From Bdellovibrionales bacterium (lineage in GTDB: Bacteria; Bdellovibrionota; FAC87; UBA2466), in the NCBI GenBank assembly GCA_005776395.1, contig SXPJ01000084.1, forward strand, positions 1 through 36,294: 36,294 nucleotides of DNA, written 5' to 3'. A program made the position numbers and the translations under genes. The notes below the pieces were generated by a model. That model saw only the letters and a list, made by a program, of their open reading frames with translations. It had not been told where the DNA came from and searched no databases. Shown here piece after piece: positions 25,943 to 33,985 of this stretch. Positions within the stretch are counted from its first letter, which is position 1, and each line of letters begins with the position of its first letter.

Positions 25943-27076
25943 ATGTCTCAGATTCAAGATCTCAAAACACTTGTCGGACAACTTTTTATTGTAGGTTTTG
26001 ACGGCTTTTCAGTTCCACAAGAATTTAAAAAGGCTATTCAAGAATACAAATTAGGTGGAACGATCTATTTCAAGAGAAATGTTCAGTCCTCGACACAACT
26101 CGCAGAACTTTCTAATGAACTTCAGTTTAGTTGTCGAAATCCTTCGTCCCCCTTTCTATTTGTTTCAATTGATCATGAAGGGGGAAAGGTAGATCGTTTA
26201 ATCAAACCCTTCACAAAATTTCCAGGCAGTGAAAATCTGGGAGAAATTAACTCCCCTAAAATGGGATTTCAATTTGGAAGCATTATCGCTAAGGAATTAA
26301 AAGCCGTGGGTATTAATTTGAATTTTGCTCCTGTGGTCGATGTTAATACAAATCCAAACAATCCAGTGATGAAGGAAAGAATGTTCTCCTCGGATCCAGA
26401 GATCTGTGGAAAGTTGGGTTCAGCTATTTGTCGAGGAATTCAAAAAATGGGAGTAGCCTCAGTGGCTAAACATTTTCCTGGACATGGAGATACGAAAGTC
26501 GACTCTCACTTTGATTTGCCTAGAATAGATAAGAGTCTTGAGGAGCTAGATAAGGTTGAGTTAATTCCCTTTAAACGCATGGTTAGAAGCAGGGTTGAAG
26601 GAATTATGACTGCTCACATCTTAAATGCAGCTTTAGATCCCGATTATCCAGCGACATTATCTGAAAAAACTATACAGCCGCTTTTAAGGCAATCCATGCG
26701 GTATTCAAAGCTTATTTTCAGTGATGATATGGAAATGAAAGCGATTACAGACCATTATGGTGCTGATGAGGCTGCTGTTTTAGCTGTTAAAGCCGGATGT
26801 GATGTTCTCATCTATCGAGGAGATAAGGGGGTTCCTGTCTCTTCTATGGAGTCGATTATCAAGGCTGTTGAATCTAAAAAAATTAGCAAGGCTCAAATTG
26901 AAGCTTCGGTCGAGAGAGTTTTAAATTGCAAGAAAGTATATGCCTTTCAGAAAGAAGCTATTGATGTCAAACAGGTAGATCAATTTATAGGACTCCCGGA
27001 GCATTTAAAACTGGCTGAAATGATCATTAACAAAGAAAAGGCTCCTGATACCGATTCTGGAAATACAGACTTTTAA
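25943..27076 (+). CDS. nagZ: Glycoside hydrolase family 3 beta-N-acetylglucosaminidase
   Basis: 377 aa GH3 enzyme, normally cytoplasmic, that removes N-acetylglucosamine from peptidoglycan fragments during wall recycling. Substrate and catalytic motifs (numbered from the first ATG at 25937): IDHEGGKVDRL (79-88), KHFPGHGDTKVDSH (178-191) with the mobile-loop acid/base histidine-aspartate dyad, and FSDDMEMKAI (261-270) containing the nucleophile aspartate. It lacks a signal peptide. I chose ATG 25943 because an AGG-containing site fits it; ATG 25937 would add two residues. About 35 residues longer than E. coli NagZ, mainly at the C-terminus. Confidence 0.92.
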   Translation: MSQIQDLKTLVGQLFIVGFDGFSVPQEFKKAIQEYKLGGTIYFKRNVQSSTQLAELSNELQFSCRNPSSPFLFVSIDHEGGKVDRLIKPFTKFPGSENLGEINSPKMGFQFGSIIAKELKAVGINLNFAPVVDVNTNPNNPVMKERMFSSDPEICGKLGSAICRGIQKMGVASVAKHFPGHGDTKVDSHFDLPRIDKSLEELDKVELIPFKRMVRSRVEGIMTAHILNAALDPDYPATLSEKTIQPLLRQSMRYSKLIFSDDMEMKAITDHYGADEAAVLAVKAGCDVLIYRGDKGVPVSSMESIIKAVESKKISKAQIEASVERVLNCKKVYAFQKEAIDVKQVDQFIGLPEHLKLAEMIINKEKAPDTDSGNTDF

Positions 27077-27088
27077 TTTCTTTGAGTT

Positions 27089-27850
27089 CTAACCTGTTCT
27101 TTTTTGTAATTCTTTTCCGGATGCTTGCTGATATTTTTCGTATAATTCCAAAATTGAGTTAATTAATTGAGGATAAGTTATCATCTCTACATCTGCAGAC
27201 AATCCGACTAGAACAGCCAATCCATTTCTTAGAATGGTTGAATCTAAGGCCTGAGTGGGTCTTAGATTTCCACTCTCAGCTCCTGGCCATACATTATGCA
27301 AAGTTTCTAATTGTTCATTTTTTTTGGTTAACTGATAGAGCACTTTATCTTGGCTAAAGTTGAGAGAAAAATTAGGCAATTTCTGAGAGTCTAATCCAAG
27401 CCATTCGATGTCTATAGGGATAGGTCCTTCAAAACTCAGATAATCTGGCAACTCGTCTTCAAAACCCTCCCGTTCCATTTTTTGTAAATGAGAAAGTGCG
27501 GCACCTGCTCTTATCCACGGAATAATCTCTTTAAGAAAAGATAAAACTTGAGTTTGTTCATGTGTTAACTGGTAGCCCACTTTATCAAGTGTCGAGTAGC
27601 GTTCCTCTATTTGACAGGTAATAAAGCGATCAAGAAAGTGAAGCTCAATGGTTTGTAGGGCGGAGGAGTTGGAAGCGGAAATTGTTTTTTTTGTATTAGT
27701 TGTGGGTTTTATAAATGGAGTTAAGCTCAATCCACCGTAAGAGATCTCTGTGACTACTCCGATTTTAGTTCCATTTCTAGAAACATAACAGAGACGGGGA
27801 TGGTTAATGATAAATCGATGATAGAGTCTTGAGTTTTCGTTAAGATCCAT
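27089..27850 (-). CDS. PilZ-like domain protein, candidate cyclic-di-GMP receptor
   Basis: 253 aa, soluble. The N-terminus has both parts of the PilZ signature: RLYHR (R8xxxR12) and, 23 residues later, EISYGG (E35xS37xxG40), where the usual Asp or Asn of [DN]xSxxG is Glu. The strand pattern around it (HPRLCYVSRNGTKIGVVTEI, then IELHFLDRFITCQIEE and KVGYQL) fits the PilZ barrel. The C-terminal about 130 residues are not recognised. It ends an apparent two-gene operon, 9 bp after the GT2 gene, which suggests control of glycan synthesis by the second messenger. PilZ call is mine from motifs and is fairly secure; ligand binding is untested. Confidence 0.72.
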   Translation of the reverse strand: MDLNENSRLYHRFIINHPRLCYVSRNGTKIGVVTEISYGGLSLTPFIKPTTNTKKTISASNSSALQTIELHFLDRFITCQIEERYSTLDKVGYQLTHEQTQVLSFLKEIIPWIRAGAALSHLQKMEREGFEDELPDYLSFEGPIPIDIEWLGLDSQKLPNFSLNFSQDKVLYQLTKKNEQLETLHNVWPGAESGNLRPTQALDSTILRNGLAVLVGLSADVEMITYPQLINSILELYEKYQQASGKELQKRTG

Positions 27851-27859
27851 ATTTTCTCT

Positions 27860-28912
27860 CTAGATAGAATGAGGCTGTTTAAAAATGGGAGGTTTGGACT
27901 GAACTAGGTAAAGGGGTTTTCCCATGGAGATTGATAGAATTAGACCAATATATTCAGCTAAAATTCCTATCGATAGCATGAGAATTCCAAACAGAAATGA
28001 GATCAGTATAAATAATGAGGTCCAACCTTGAACCGGAACATTGCCAGTGAACTTTTGATAAAGAGCGTAAGCAGTAAGTACGAAACTTAGAAAAATAGTA
28101 AAAACTCCCATAAGTGAAATAGCCCGTAGAGGGGTTCCTGGAGAAGATAGAACCATTCTTCGAAAATGGCTCAATAGACGAAAGGGGCTATAACTTTGTG
28201 AAGGACGCCACTCCTCTCTTAAAGTCACTGGGCATGTTCCTGAAGTTAATGTGACCCATTGAAGAGCTACATCTAAATAAACTCCGGCCCCACAATAGGC
28301 AGACAAACTCCTACCTACATCTCCTCGAATTAGTCTAAAGCTACTAAAATCGTTTCGATCTTCATTTCCGAGTATCGATTTAAACATCCAATGGGTTATT
28401 GCACTTGAAGCATTTCTCAAGGGATGATGTGGAGAGGGGGTTTTTGAGAGTCCATAGACCAACTGATGGTTTCCATTAACGGCTGTGCTAATTAAATCTT
28501 TAATGTCAAAAGGTGAGTGAAGACCATCTTCATCTAAAGTAGCTATCCAGTCTCCTCGCGATTTTGCAACTCCTGCGAGAGTAGCTGCGTGTTGTCCAAA
28601 GTTTCTTGAGAGCCAGATGTTTTTTATCAGTGGATTTTCTTCAGCTAACTGTTTCATCACCTCAGCTGAGTTATCCTGTGCCCCATCCCAAACCAATATA
28701 ATTTCTAAGATATGTAATTGCGTAAGATGGATTGGATTTTGAGAAGTGTTTAAGCTAATAATTTCCTGGACTAGTTTTTTTAAAGTTTTTTCGCCTCTAC
28801 ATACAGGAATTACCACGGAGAGGGTGTGGGGTTGAGGTTGATGTGAACTTATGTTCCGAGTTGCTCCCATTTGGGGTTGAGAGTTCGGGGATATAGCGTG
28901 AATTGGATTCAT
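27860..28912 (-). CDS. Membrane-associated GT2 glycosyltransferase (polyprenyl-phosphate type)
   Basis: About 350 aa. After a polar N-terminus of about 30 residues comes a GT-A domain: LSVVIPVCRGEKTL, LVWDGAQDNS, LSRNFGQHAATLAGVAKSRG and the DxD-type LDEDGLHSP (about residues 127-129). Two C-terminal helices (MGVFTIFLSFVLTAYALY and SLFILISFLFGILMLSIG) match the GtrB/ArnC/DPM1 plan, as in the gene at 17396. It probably loads a sugar onto undecaprenyl phosphate; the sugar is unknown. No GT-C partner is adjacent; instead a PilZ gene follows after 9 bp. Start taken as ATG 28910-28912, though GTG at 28918 is also open and the AAGGTGG site is oddly close. Confidence 0.85.
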   Translation of the reverse strand: MNPIHAISPNSQPQMGATRNISSHQPQPHTLSVVIPVCRGEKTLKKLVQEIISLNTSQNPIHLTQLHILEIILVWDGAQDNSAEVMKQLAEENPLIKNIWLSRNFGQHAATLAGVAKSRGDWIATLDEDGLHSPFDIKDLISTAVNGNHQLVYGLSKTPSPHHPLRNASSAITHWMFKSILGNEDRNDFSSFRLIRGDVGRSLSAYCGAGVYLDVALQWVTLTSGTCPVTLREEWRPSQSYSPFRLLSHFRRMVLSSPGTPLRAISLMGVFTIFLSFVLTAYALYQKFTGNVPVQGWTSLFILISFLFGILMLSIGILAEYIGLILSISMGKPLYLVQSKPPIFKQPHSI

Positions 28913-29034
28913 ATCCACCTTAAGTTGTAAAACGGGTGTTAAATAGAAGTTAGTGAACTGTAAAAAGAGATTATTTATTTAATGATATCGTTAATTGATC
29001 AGGCACTCAACCTACAGTGTGATAAATTGGGGTT

Positions 29035-29676
29035 TTAGCAGAGGTTGACGCGTCGTACTTCTTGAAGGGAGTTTTCTATTTTTGAACAGACGTAGCTAAA
29101 ATCTTCCTGCTTATTTTTAAAATCTAGACTATCCGCATTAACCACGAGAACCTTGCCAAGATCATACTGATTAATCCAATCTTCATAGCAGCGTTCTAAT
29201 AATTGTAGGTAGTCTAATGGAATGTTTTGTTCGAAAGTGCGGCCGCGTTCTTTAATTCGCTCCTTCAAACAAGGAACTGATCTCTTTACATACACGACTA
29301 GGTCCGGAGGGGTTAAAAACTGAGTCATGGTCGAATAGAGTTCAAAATAGTTTTCATAGTCTCTATCGTCCATCTGCCCCCCCTCTTTCAAGGCTCGTGC
29401 AAAAATATAAGCATCTTCATAAATTGATCTATCCTGAATGGCAGATATCTTAGAATTGGCAATCATCTGATGAGCCTGAAAACGCTTTGAGAGAAAGAAA
29501 ACTTGAAGTTGTAGGGACCAGCGATTCATGTCGCTATAAAAATCGGAGAGGTAAGGATTACTGGCTACAACTTCAAAGTGAGGTTCCCAAGAGTAATGAT
29601 CAGAGAGCATTCGCGTTAGAGTTGTTTTGCCTGAACCTATATTTCCTGCAACTGCAATGAATCGTTTTGATGTCAT
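29035..29676 (-). CDS. Deoxynucleoside kinase family protein (dAK/dGK-like)
   Basis: 213 aa. Phosphorylates deoxynucleosides with ATP for nucleotide salvage. The P-loop is AGNIGSGKTTL (10-20), the family motif QDRSIYEDAYIFA follows near residue 95, and RIKERGR-FE (LID arginines) near 137 fits. The pattern matches the bacterial deoxyadenosine/deoxyguanosine kinase group; which base it prefers cannot be told. It stands alone: no gene in the same direction follows closely, and the divergent leucine-type dehydrogenase starts 136 bp away. No ribosome site is obvious. Confidence 0.88.
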   Translation of the reverse strand: MTSKRFIAVAGNIGSGKTTLTRMLSDHYSWEPHFEVVASNPYLSDFYSDMNRWSLQLQVFFLSKRFQAHQMIANSKISAIQDRSIYEDAYIFARALKEGGQMDDRDYENYFELYSTMTQFLTPPDLVVYVKRSVPCLKERIKERGRTFEQNIPLDYLQLLERCYEDWINQYDLGKVLVVNADSLDFKNKQEDFSYVCSKIENSLQEVRRVNLC

Positions 29677-29811
29677 AAATGAATGAAATTTTTGTATCGA
29701 AACGCTCAGCAGAGGTCAAAGCTTTTAGATAAAACTTTTTGTAAAAAACTTATGTCAAATATTAATTTTCGAGTAGTAGCTAATAAATTTTGATGATACC
29801 AATAATGCTCT

Positions 29812-30855
29812 ATGGCATTAAATATTCAAGAGATCAAAAAACAGGATTTTGAAAGAGTTTTATTAGCTACAGAACCCAGAGCAGGTTTGTCGGCGATAAT
29901 CGCTATCCACAATACAAACTTAGGGCCCGCCTGTGGTGGAATTAGAATGCTACCCTATGCGTCGCAGCAAGAGTCGCTCTACGATGTTTTACGCTTGGCT
30001 AAAGGAATGTCGTACAAGTCAGCACTTGCAGGTATTAATTTTGGCGGTGGTAAAAGTGTGATTATTGGGGATCCCACTAAAAAATCCAAAGATCTCTTTC
30101 ATGCCTTTGGAGAGTTTGTTGAAACTTTTAAAGGGAAATATATTGCCGCTAAGGACATGAATATCGACAGCTTGGATTTAGCTCTTGTGAAAGAAAAAAC
30201 TCGGCATGTTCTGGGGGTTGAGGGGGAAGTGGGCACCAGTGGCGATCCCTCTCCCGTGACCGCTTATGGAATCTTTCGAGCCTTAGAAGCCACTGTGGAA
30301 TTCTTAACCGGCTCCCCAAAAATCGAAGGACTAAAAGTTGCCATACAGGGAATCGGACATGTGGGCTATTCTCTGGCCGAATATATAAAAAAAGCAGGGG
30401 GAGAAATTTGGGTCACTGACACCGACATGAAGACAGTTGAGAAAGCTCAGAAAGAATTAGGGGCCAAGTTTGTGGCACTCGAGGATATTTACGATCTAGA
30501 TTGTGATGTTTTTGCCCCATGTGCTAGAGGGGCCATCTTAAATGAGGTTACGATTCCTAAGTTGAAGTTCAAAGCCATAGTGGGTGCAGCGAACAATCAA
30601 TTGGCAACTCCGCAGGATGGAATTCGACTTCATGAGAGAAATATTTTGTATGCTCCAGATTATGCGGTGAACTCTGGCGGGATTATTAATATTTTTATTG
30701 AGTCTCAGGGTTACGATCGTAATAAAGCATTGAATAAAACCGAAGAAATTTACCGTACAATGAAAGAGGTTTTCGAAAGATCCAAGAAAACTGGAAGACC
30801 TACTTTCGAAGTGGCAGATCAACTTGCAGAAGAACGTCTTTATGGCAAAAAATGA
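29812..30855 (+). CDS. Glu/Leu/Phe/Val dehydrogenase family, probable leucine dehydrogenase
   Basis: 347 aa, close to leucine dehydrogenases (about 365) and shorter than glutamate dehydrogenases (about 420-450). It would oxidatively deaminate leucine, and probably valine and isoleucine, with NAD, or run in reverse for synthesis. Motifs: GPACGGIRMLPY (38-49), KGMSYKSALAGINFGGGKSVI (64-84, split here only by length) with the paired lysines K69 and K81, AKDMNID, and a Rossmann GIGHVGYSLAEY near 186. Phenylalanine or valine specificity cannot be excluded. The 3' end overlaps kdd by 14 bp, so the two are translationally coupled. Confidence 0.88.
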   Translation: MALNIQEIKKQDFERVLLATEPRAGLSAIIAIHNTNLGPACGGIRMLPYASQQESLYDVLRLAKGMSYKSALAGINFGGGKSVIIGDPTKKSKDLFHAFGEFVETFKGKYIAAKDMNIDSLDLALVKEKTRHVLGVEGEVGTSGDPSPVTAYGIFRALEATVEFLTGSPKIEGLKVAIQGIGHVGYSLAEYIKKAGGEIWVTDTDMKTVEKAQKELGAKFVALEDIYDLDCDVFAPCARGAILNEVTIPKLKFKAIVGAANNQLATPQDGIRLHERNILYAPDYAVNSGGIINIFIESQGYDRNKALNKTEEIYRTMKEVFERSKKTGRPTFEVADQLAEERLYGKK

Positions 30856-31903
30856 ACGTACAGAGAAGGGGCACCCCTTTGGAATTCATAGAGTTCTAGA
30901 TACGCAAGTAGTATTACCTCAAGCGGCCGAAAAAATAGATAATACTCTTCCTATTTATTCCAATGAGATTTTGTTATCGGTTGAAAAATTAAATATTGAT
31001 GCCGCAAGTTTTGTTCAGATGGAAAAGGAGACTGGTGGGGATAAAAATAAACTTGGAAATATCATTTTAAAAAGCTGTGAAACTCGAGGGAAAAAGCACA
31101 ATCGAGTGACGGGCAGTGGTGGAATGTTAATCGGAGAGGTAAAGCAGGTTGGTAGTCAATATAAAGGTCCCTTAAAATTAAAAAAAGGGGATCGGGTGGC
31201 CACTTTAGTTTCCCTTACTTTAACCCCACTTCACATTGAAGAAATAAAAAATATTGATCTTAAAACCCATCAGATAGACGTAAAAGGACATGCAATCCTT
31301 TTTGAAAAATCGATTGCAGCTCATTTGCCTAAAGATCTCCCAGAGGCTGTCTCGATGGCTGTCTTCGATGTAGCGGGTGCACCCGCTACTGTAAATTCTC
31401 TATGTCATTCAGGAGAAACTGTCGTAATCGTGGGTGGGGGCGGAAAAGCAGGTCTCTTATCCTGTTTAGCAGCTCGTAAGAAGGTGGGAAATAAGGGAAA
31501 GGTAATAGCTATCGAACCTAGTCCACGAGCCGCTGAGGCTTTAGCTTCTTTAAAGATTTGTGATTCCATTCTAGAAGTGGATGCAACTCATCCGATCTCA
31601 GTACTGACCGAAATTGAGACACTTACAAAAGGCAAGATGGCGGATGTGGTGGTGAATGTAGCCTCGGTGCCAAATACAGAGATGGGGTCCATCCTAATCT
31701 GTAAGCCCAAAGGGCAGGTTTTATTTTTTAGTATGGCGACTTCATTTACAAAAGTGGCCTTGGGGGCTGAGGGTGTCGCGTCAAGTGGCCGACTTATTTT
31801 TGGAAATGGTTATTTTTCTAATCATGCCGATTTTTCAATTAATTTACTTAGGAATCATAAAGCTATTAAGGAACTTTTCTTAAAGCGATATCAAGTTGCC
31901 TAG
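30842..31903 (+). CDS. kdd: L-erythro-3,5-diaminohexanoate dehydrogenase
   Basis: 353 aa. Kdd oxidises 3,5-diaminohexanoate to 5-amino-3-ketohexanoate with NAD, the step before Kce in the lysine 2,3-aminomutase fermentation route. Family features recognised: HPFGIHRVLDTQVVLPQAA, DAASFVQMEKE, VTGSGGMLIGEV, RVATLVSLTLTPLHIEEIK, AVFDVAGAPATV, and a Rossmann VIVGGGGKAGLLSC. The start is ATG 30842, which overlaps the dehydrogenase by 14 bp; a TTG at 30824 is in frame but adds nothing family-like. No kamA or kamDE gene is in the window, so the upstream aminomutases must lie elsewhere if the pathway is complete. Confidence 0.88.
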   Translation: MAKNERTEKGHPFGIHRVLDTQVVLPQAAEKIDNTLPIYSNEILLSVEKLNIDAASFVQMEKETGGDKNKLGNIILKSCETRGKKHNRVTGSGGMLIGEVKQVGSQYKGPLKLKKGDRVATLVSLTLTPLHIEEIKNIDLKTHQIDVKGHAILFEKSIAAHLPKDLPEAVSMAVFDVAGAPATVNSLCHSGETVVIVGGGGKAGLLSCLAARKKVGNKGKVIAIEPSPRAAEALASLKICDSILEVDATHPISVLTEIETLTKGKMADVVVNVASVPNTEMGSILICKPKGQVLFFSMATSFTKVALGAEGVASSGRLIFGNGYFSNHADFSINLLRNHKAIKELFLKRYQVA

Positions 31904-31991
31904 TCGCAGTAAGTTACTATTTTCAACTGTTCCGTGGTAAAATAAAAATGTAGTTAAAGTTCAAATATCTAATCCATTAAAAGGTATCATT

Positions 31992-33092
31992 ATGAAAGTT
32001 CCACTCCTTCGCATTGTGGCAGTGGGTGAGTTTTCTCCATGGGCAAAGCAATTTTTAAATTCCTTTGAAGAGAAGGAGATTATCGAAGTTACAATAGAGC
32101 CAAACATCGATAATTTTTGTCAATCTCTCGTTCCATTAAATAAATCAACCGTAGTTTTTATCGACCACAACACCGATAGTCACAAGAATATTCAAAAAAT
32201 CTGCGGTAGCGGTAAGCCCACCTATATAGTTTGGCTAGGAAAACTTTTTACAAAAGAGGATTTGCATACAGCATTTGAACAAAGAATTTATTGCATATTT
32301 GAATCCACTAAAATTAAAGAAAATGAGGTTGTTTCTAAACTAAGAAATCTTTCTCAACTATTGGATTCCGATGGGCAGTTTCAACAGATTCTTAGGGCAA
32401 TGAAAGCTATCTTATTACAGACTGAAGCTGAGTTTCCAGAGATTCCCATGGTTACTGAGCTAAGAACTGCGGTTAAAAAACTCGAGAGCCATGGACTTAA
32501 AAATGAGCTTAATCATTTTAATCGTCAGCCATCATCTGATTCCTCGGAAAACATCTTTCACAAAAATCAAAATTTGGGAGAGGCTCTTCTTACCATCAAT
32601 GAACTCGAGCGAACAGGATCGCTTTGGGTTCGAGGTAATGGGACAGATCAAGAAGGAAAAGTTGATTTTCTTCAAGGGAAAATAACTCAGACTACTTCCG
32701 GTGGATGTGAAGGGATAAAAGCAATTTTTAGAATGTTTCTTTGGGATAAACCCAGATTTCTTTTTTATCGAAGAGATCCGAGGGAGGCATTAATAGCCGA
32801 GCCTATGGATCTAGATATTTTACAGCTAGTAAAAACTGGAGCGATCTACAAAGAAAAGTTTGAAAAAATACGAAAAGAGATTCCAGCCGAAGGGTTTAAA
32901 CTTGAAATAAATCCGGGGAACTTAAATGGAGATGTTTCCTTAACTCGAAATGATTTTTCTACATTATCTAGCGTAATAGAATTTGGTACTGTGGCTACCA
33001 TTGTTGATTTCAATGCTCTTGCTGATGTTGAGATTTATGAATCCCTGATTAATTTACGAAGAAATAATATGATTCGCAAAGTCGCCCTATGA
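31992..33092 (+). CDS. Pseudo-receiver plus DUF4388 (PATAN) domain protein
   Basis: 366 aa, soluble. The first about 120 residues have the strand-helix rhythm of a receiver domain (LLRIVAVGEFS, TVVFIDHNTD, PTYIVWLGKLFTKEDL, IYCIFEST) but lack the normal acidic pair near the start, so phosphorylation is doubtful. A central segment (about 195-260) has the DUF4388 pattern: NLGEALLTINELERTGSLWVR, GKVDFLQGKITQTTSGG, GIKAIFRMFLWDKPRFLFY. The last 100 residues are unassigned. DUF4388/PATAN proteins are signalling adaptors common in deltaproteobacteria and Thermus. A ribosome site AAAGGT lies 7 nt before the ATG. The preceding 88-bp gap shows no strong promoter. Confidence 0.78.
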   Translation: MKVPLLRIVAVGEFSPWAKQFLNSFEEKEIIEVTIEPNIDNFCQSLVPLNKSTVVFIDHNTDSHKNIQKICGSGKPTYIVWLGKLFTKEDLHTAFEQRIYCIFESTKIKENEVVSKLRNLSQLLDSDGQFQQILRAMKAILLQTEAEFPEIPMVTELRTAVKKLESHGLKNELNHFNRQPSSDSSENIFHKNQNLGEALLTINELERTGSLWVRGNGTDQEGKVDFLQGKITQTTSGGCEGIKAIFRMFLWDKPRFLFYRRDPREALIAEPMDLDILQLVKTGAIYKEKFEKIRKEIPAEGFKLEINPGNLNGDVSLTRNDFSTLSSVIEFGTVATIVDFNALADVEIYESLINLRRNNMIRKVAL

Positions 33093-33133
33093 ACTCTATT
33101 TCTTTAGACCTAACTTCCTGGTAAATACTGCAC

Positions 33134-33904
33134 ATGAAAGCCTTTTTTGGAAAAGCCATTTCTAAAGCTCTAAATGCTACTGGCATTTCAAAAGAGGACG
33201 TAGCCTATAAAGTCTTGCCCCATTTTCTTCTTGAAATCTTTACTAAGTATTTAAGGGTCAGCTCTGAAGGGGAGGAACACCTATTAAAACGAGGGCCATT
33301 TATTATTGTAGCTAATCACAGCGGTTTCATGGGATTTGATGCTTTAATGATTGGACATCAGATTTATCTTCATACCAAGAGAGTTCCACGAATTATTGCT
33401 CACAAACTTTGGTTTCTAAGACCTGAGATTTCGGTTCATGCAAAAAAACTTGGGCTCATTCCAGCGACTCTAGGTAATGGATTAAAAATTCTAAAAAAAA
33501 GACAGGGTCTTATATTGTTTCCTGAAGGGGAAGAGGGAAACTTTAAACCAACCAAATATCGTTATCGGTTAAGAAGATTTCGTCGTGGATTTGTACGATT
33601 AGCTTTGCAAACAGGTGCTCCCATAGTCCCGGTGGCAGTGATTGGAGCTGAGGAAACTAATATTACGATTTCTCAGATTCGATGGGCTAAGCAACTTTTA
33701 GGAGTTATTATTCCTGTTCCTCTTAATGTCATTCCACTTCCAGTCAAATGGCATATCAAATTCATGGAACCTATTTATTTAGAAAAGAGTGAAGAAAAAG
33801 CAAATGATATGGAGTATGTAACCAGAGTGACTCGACAAATTCGTATTAAATTACAGCGCGAGTTACATGCCCAACTAAAAAAAAGAGAACGAATCTTTTT
33901 ATAA
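33134..33904 (+). CDS. PlsC-like lysophospholipid acyltransferase family protein
   Basis: 256 aa. The active-site block reads VANHSGFMGFDALM (59-72): H62 and D69 are seven apart, giving HX6D rather than the classical HX4D, a variant found in one PlsC-like subgroup. The second block is LFPEGEEGNFKPT (129-140 region), and GAPIVPVAVIGAEE the fourth. It should transfer an acyl chain to a lysophospholipid or another polyol at the inner membrane. A basic segment (RYRLRRFRRG) could contact phospholipid. Whether it is the main 1-acylglycerol-3-phosphate acyltransferase is unknown. Confidence 0.85.
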   Translation: MKAFFGKAISKALNATGISKEDVAYKVLPHFLLEIFTKYLRVSSEGEEHLLKRGPFIIVANHSGFMGFDALMIGHQIYLHTKRVPRIIAHKLWFLRPEISVHAKKLGLIPATLGNGLKILKKRQGLILFPEGEEGNFKPTKYRYRLRRFRRGFVRLALQTGAPIVPVAVIGAEETNITISQIRWAKQLLGVIIPVPLNVIPLPVKWHIKFMEPIYLEKSEEKANDMEYVTRVTRQIRIKLQRELHAQLKKRERIFL

Positions 33905-33985
33905 GAGATAGTGAGTCCCTCGTTAGAAGAGGCGTGCTTCCCACCTGATAGGTTCTATTTCAAGAAACCATGCTAAGTATTTTGC

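Noticed and set aside
33905-33985. Short stretch with CCTC/GAGG and ACCT-GAT-AGGT hairpins, resembling part of 5S or 6S RNA.
   Set aside because: Only 81 bp are free, the stems are 4 bp, and the match to 5S or 6S RNA is limited to about ten bases.
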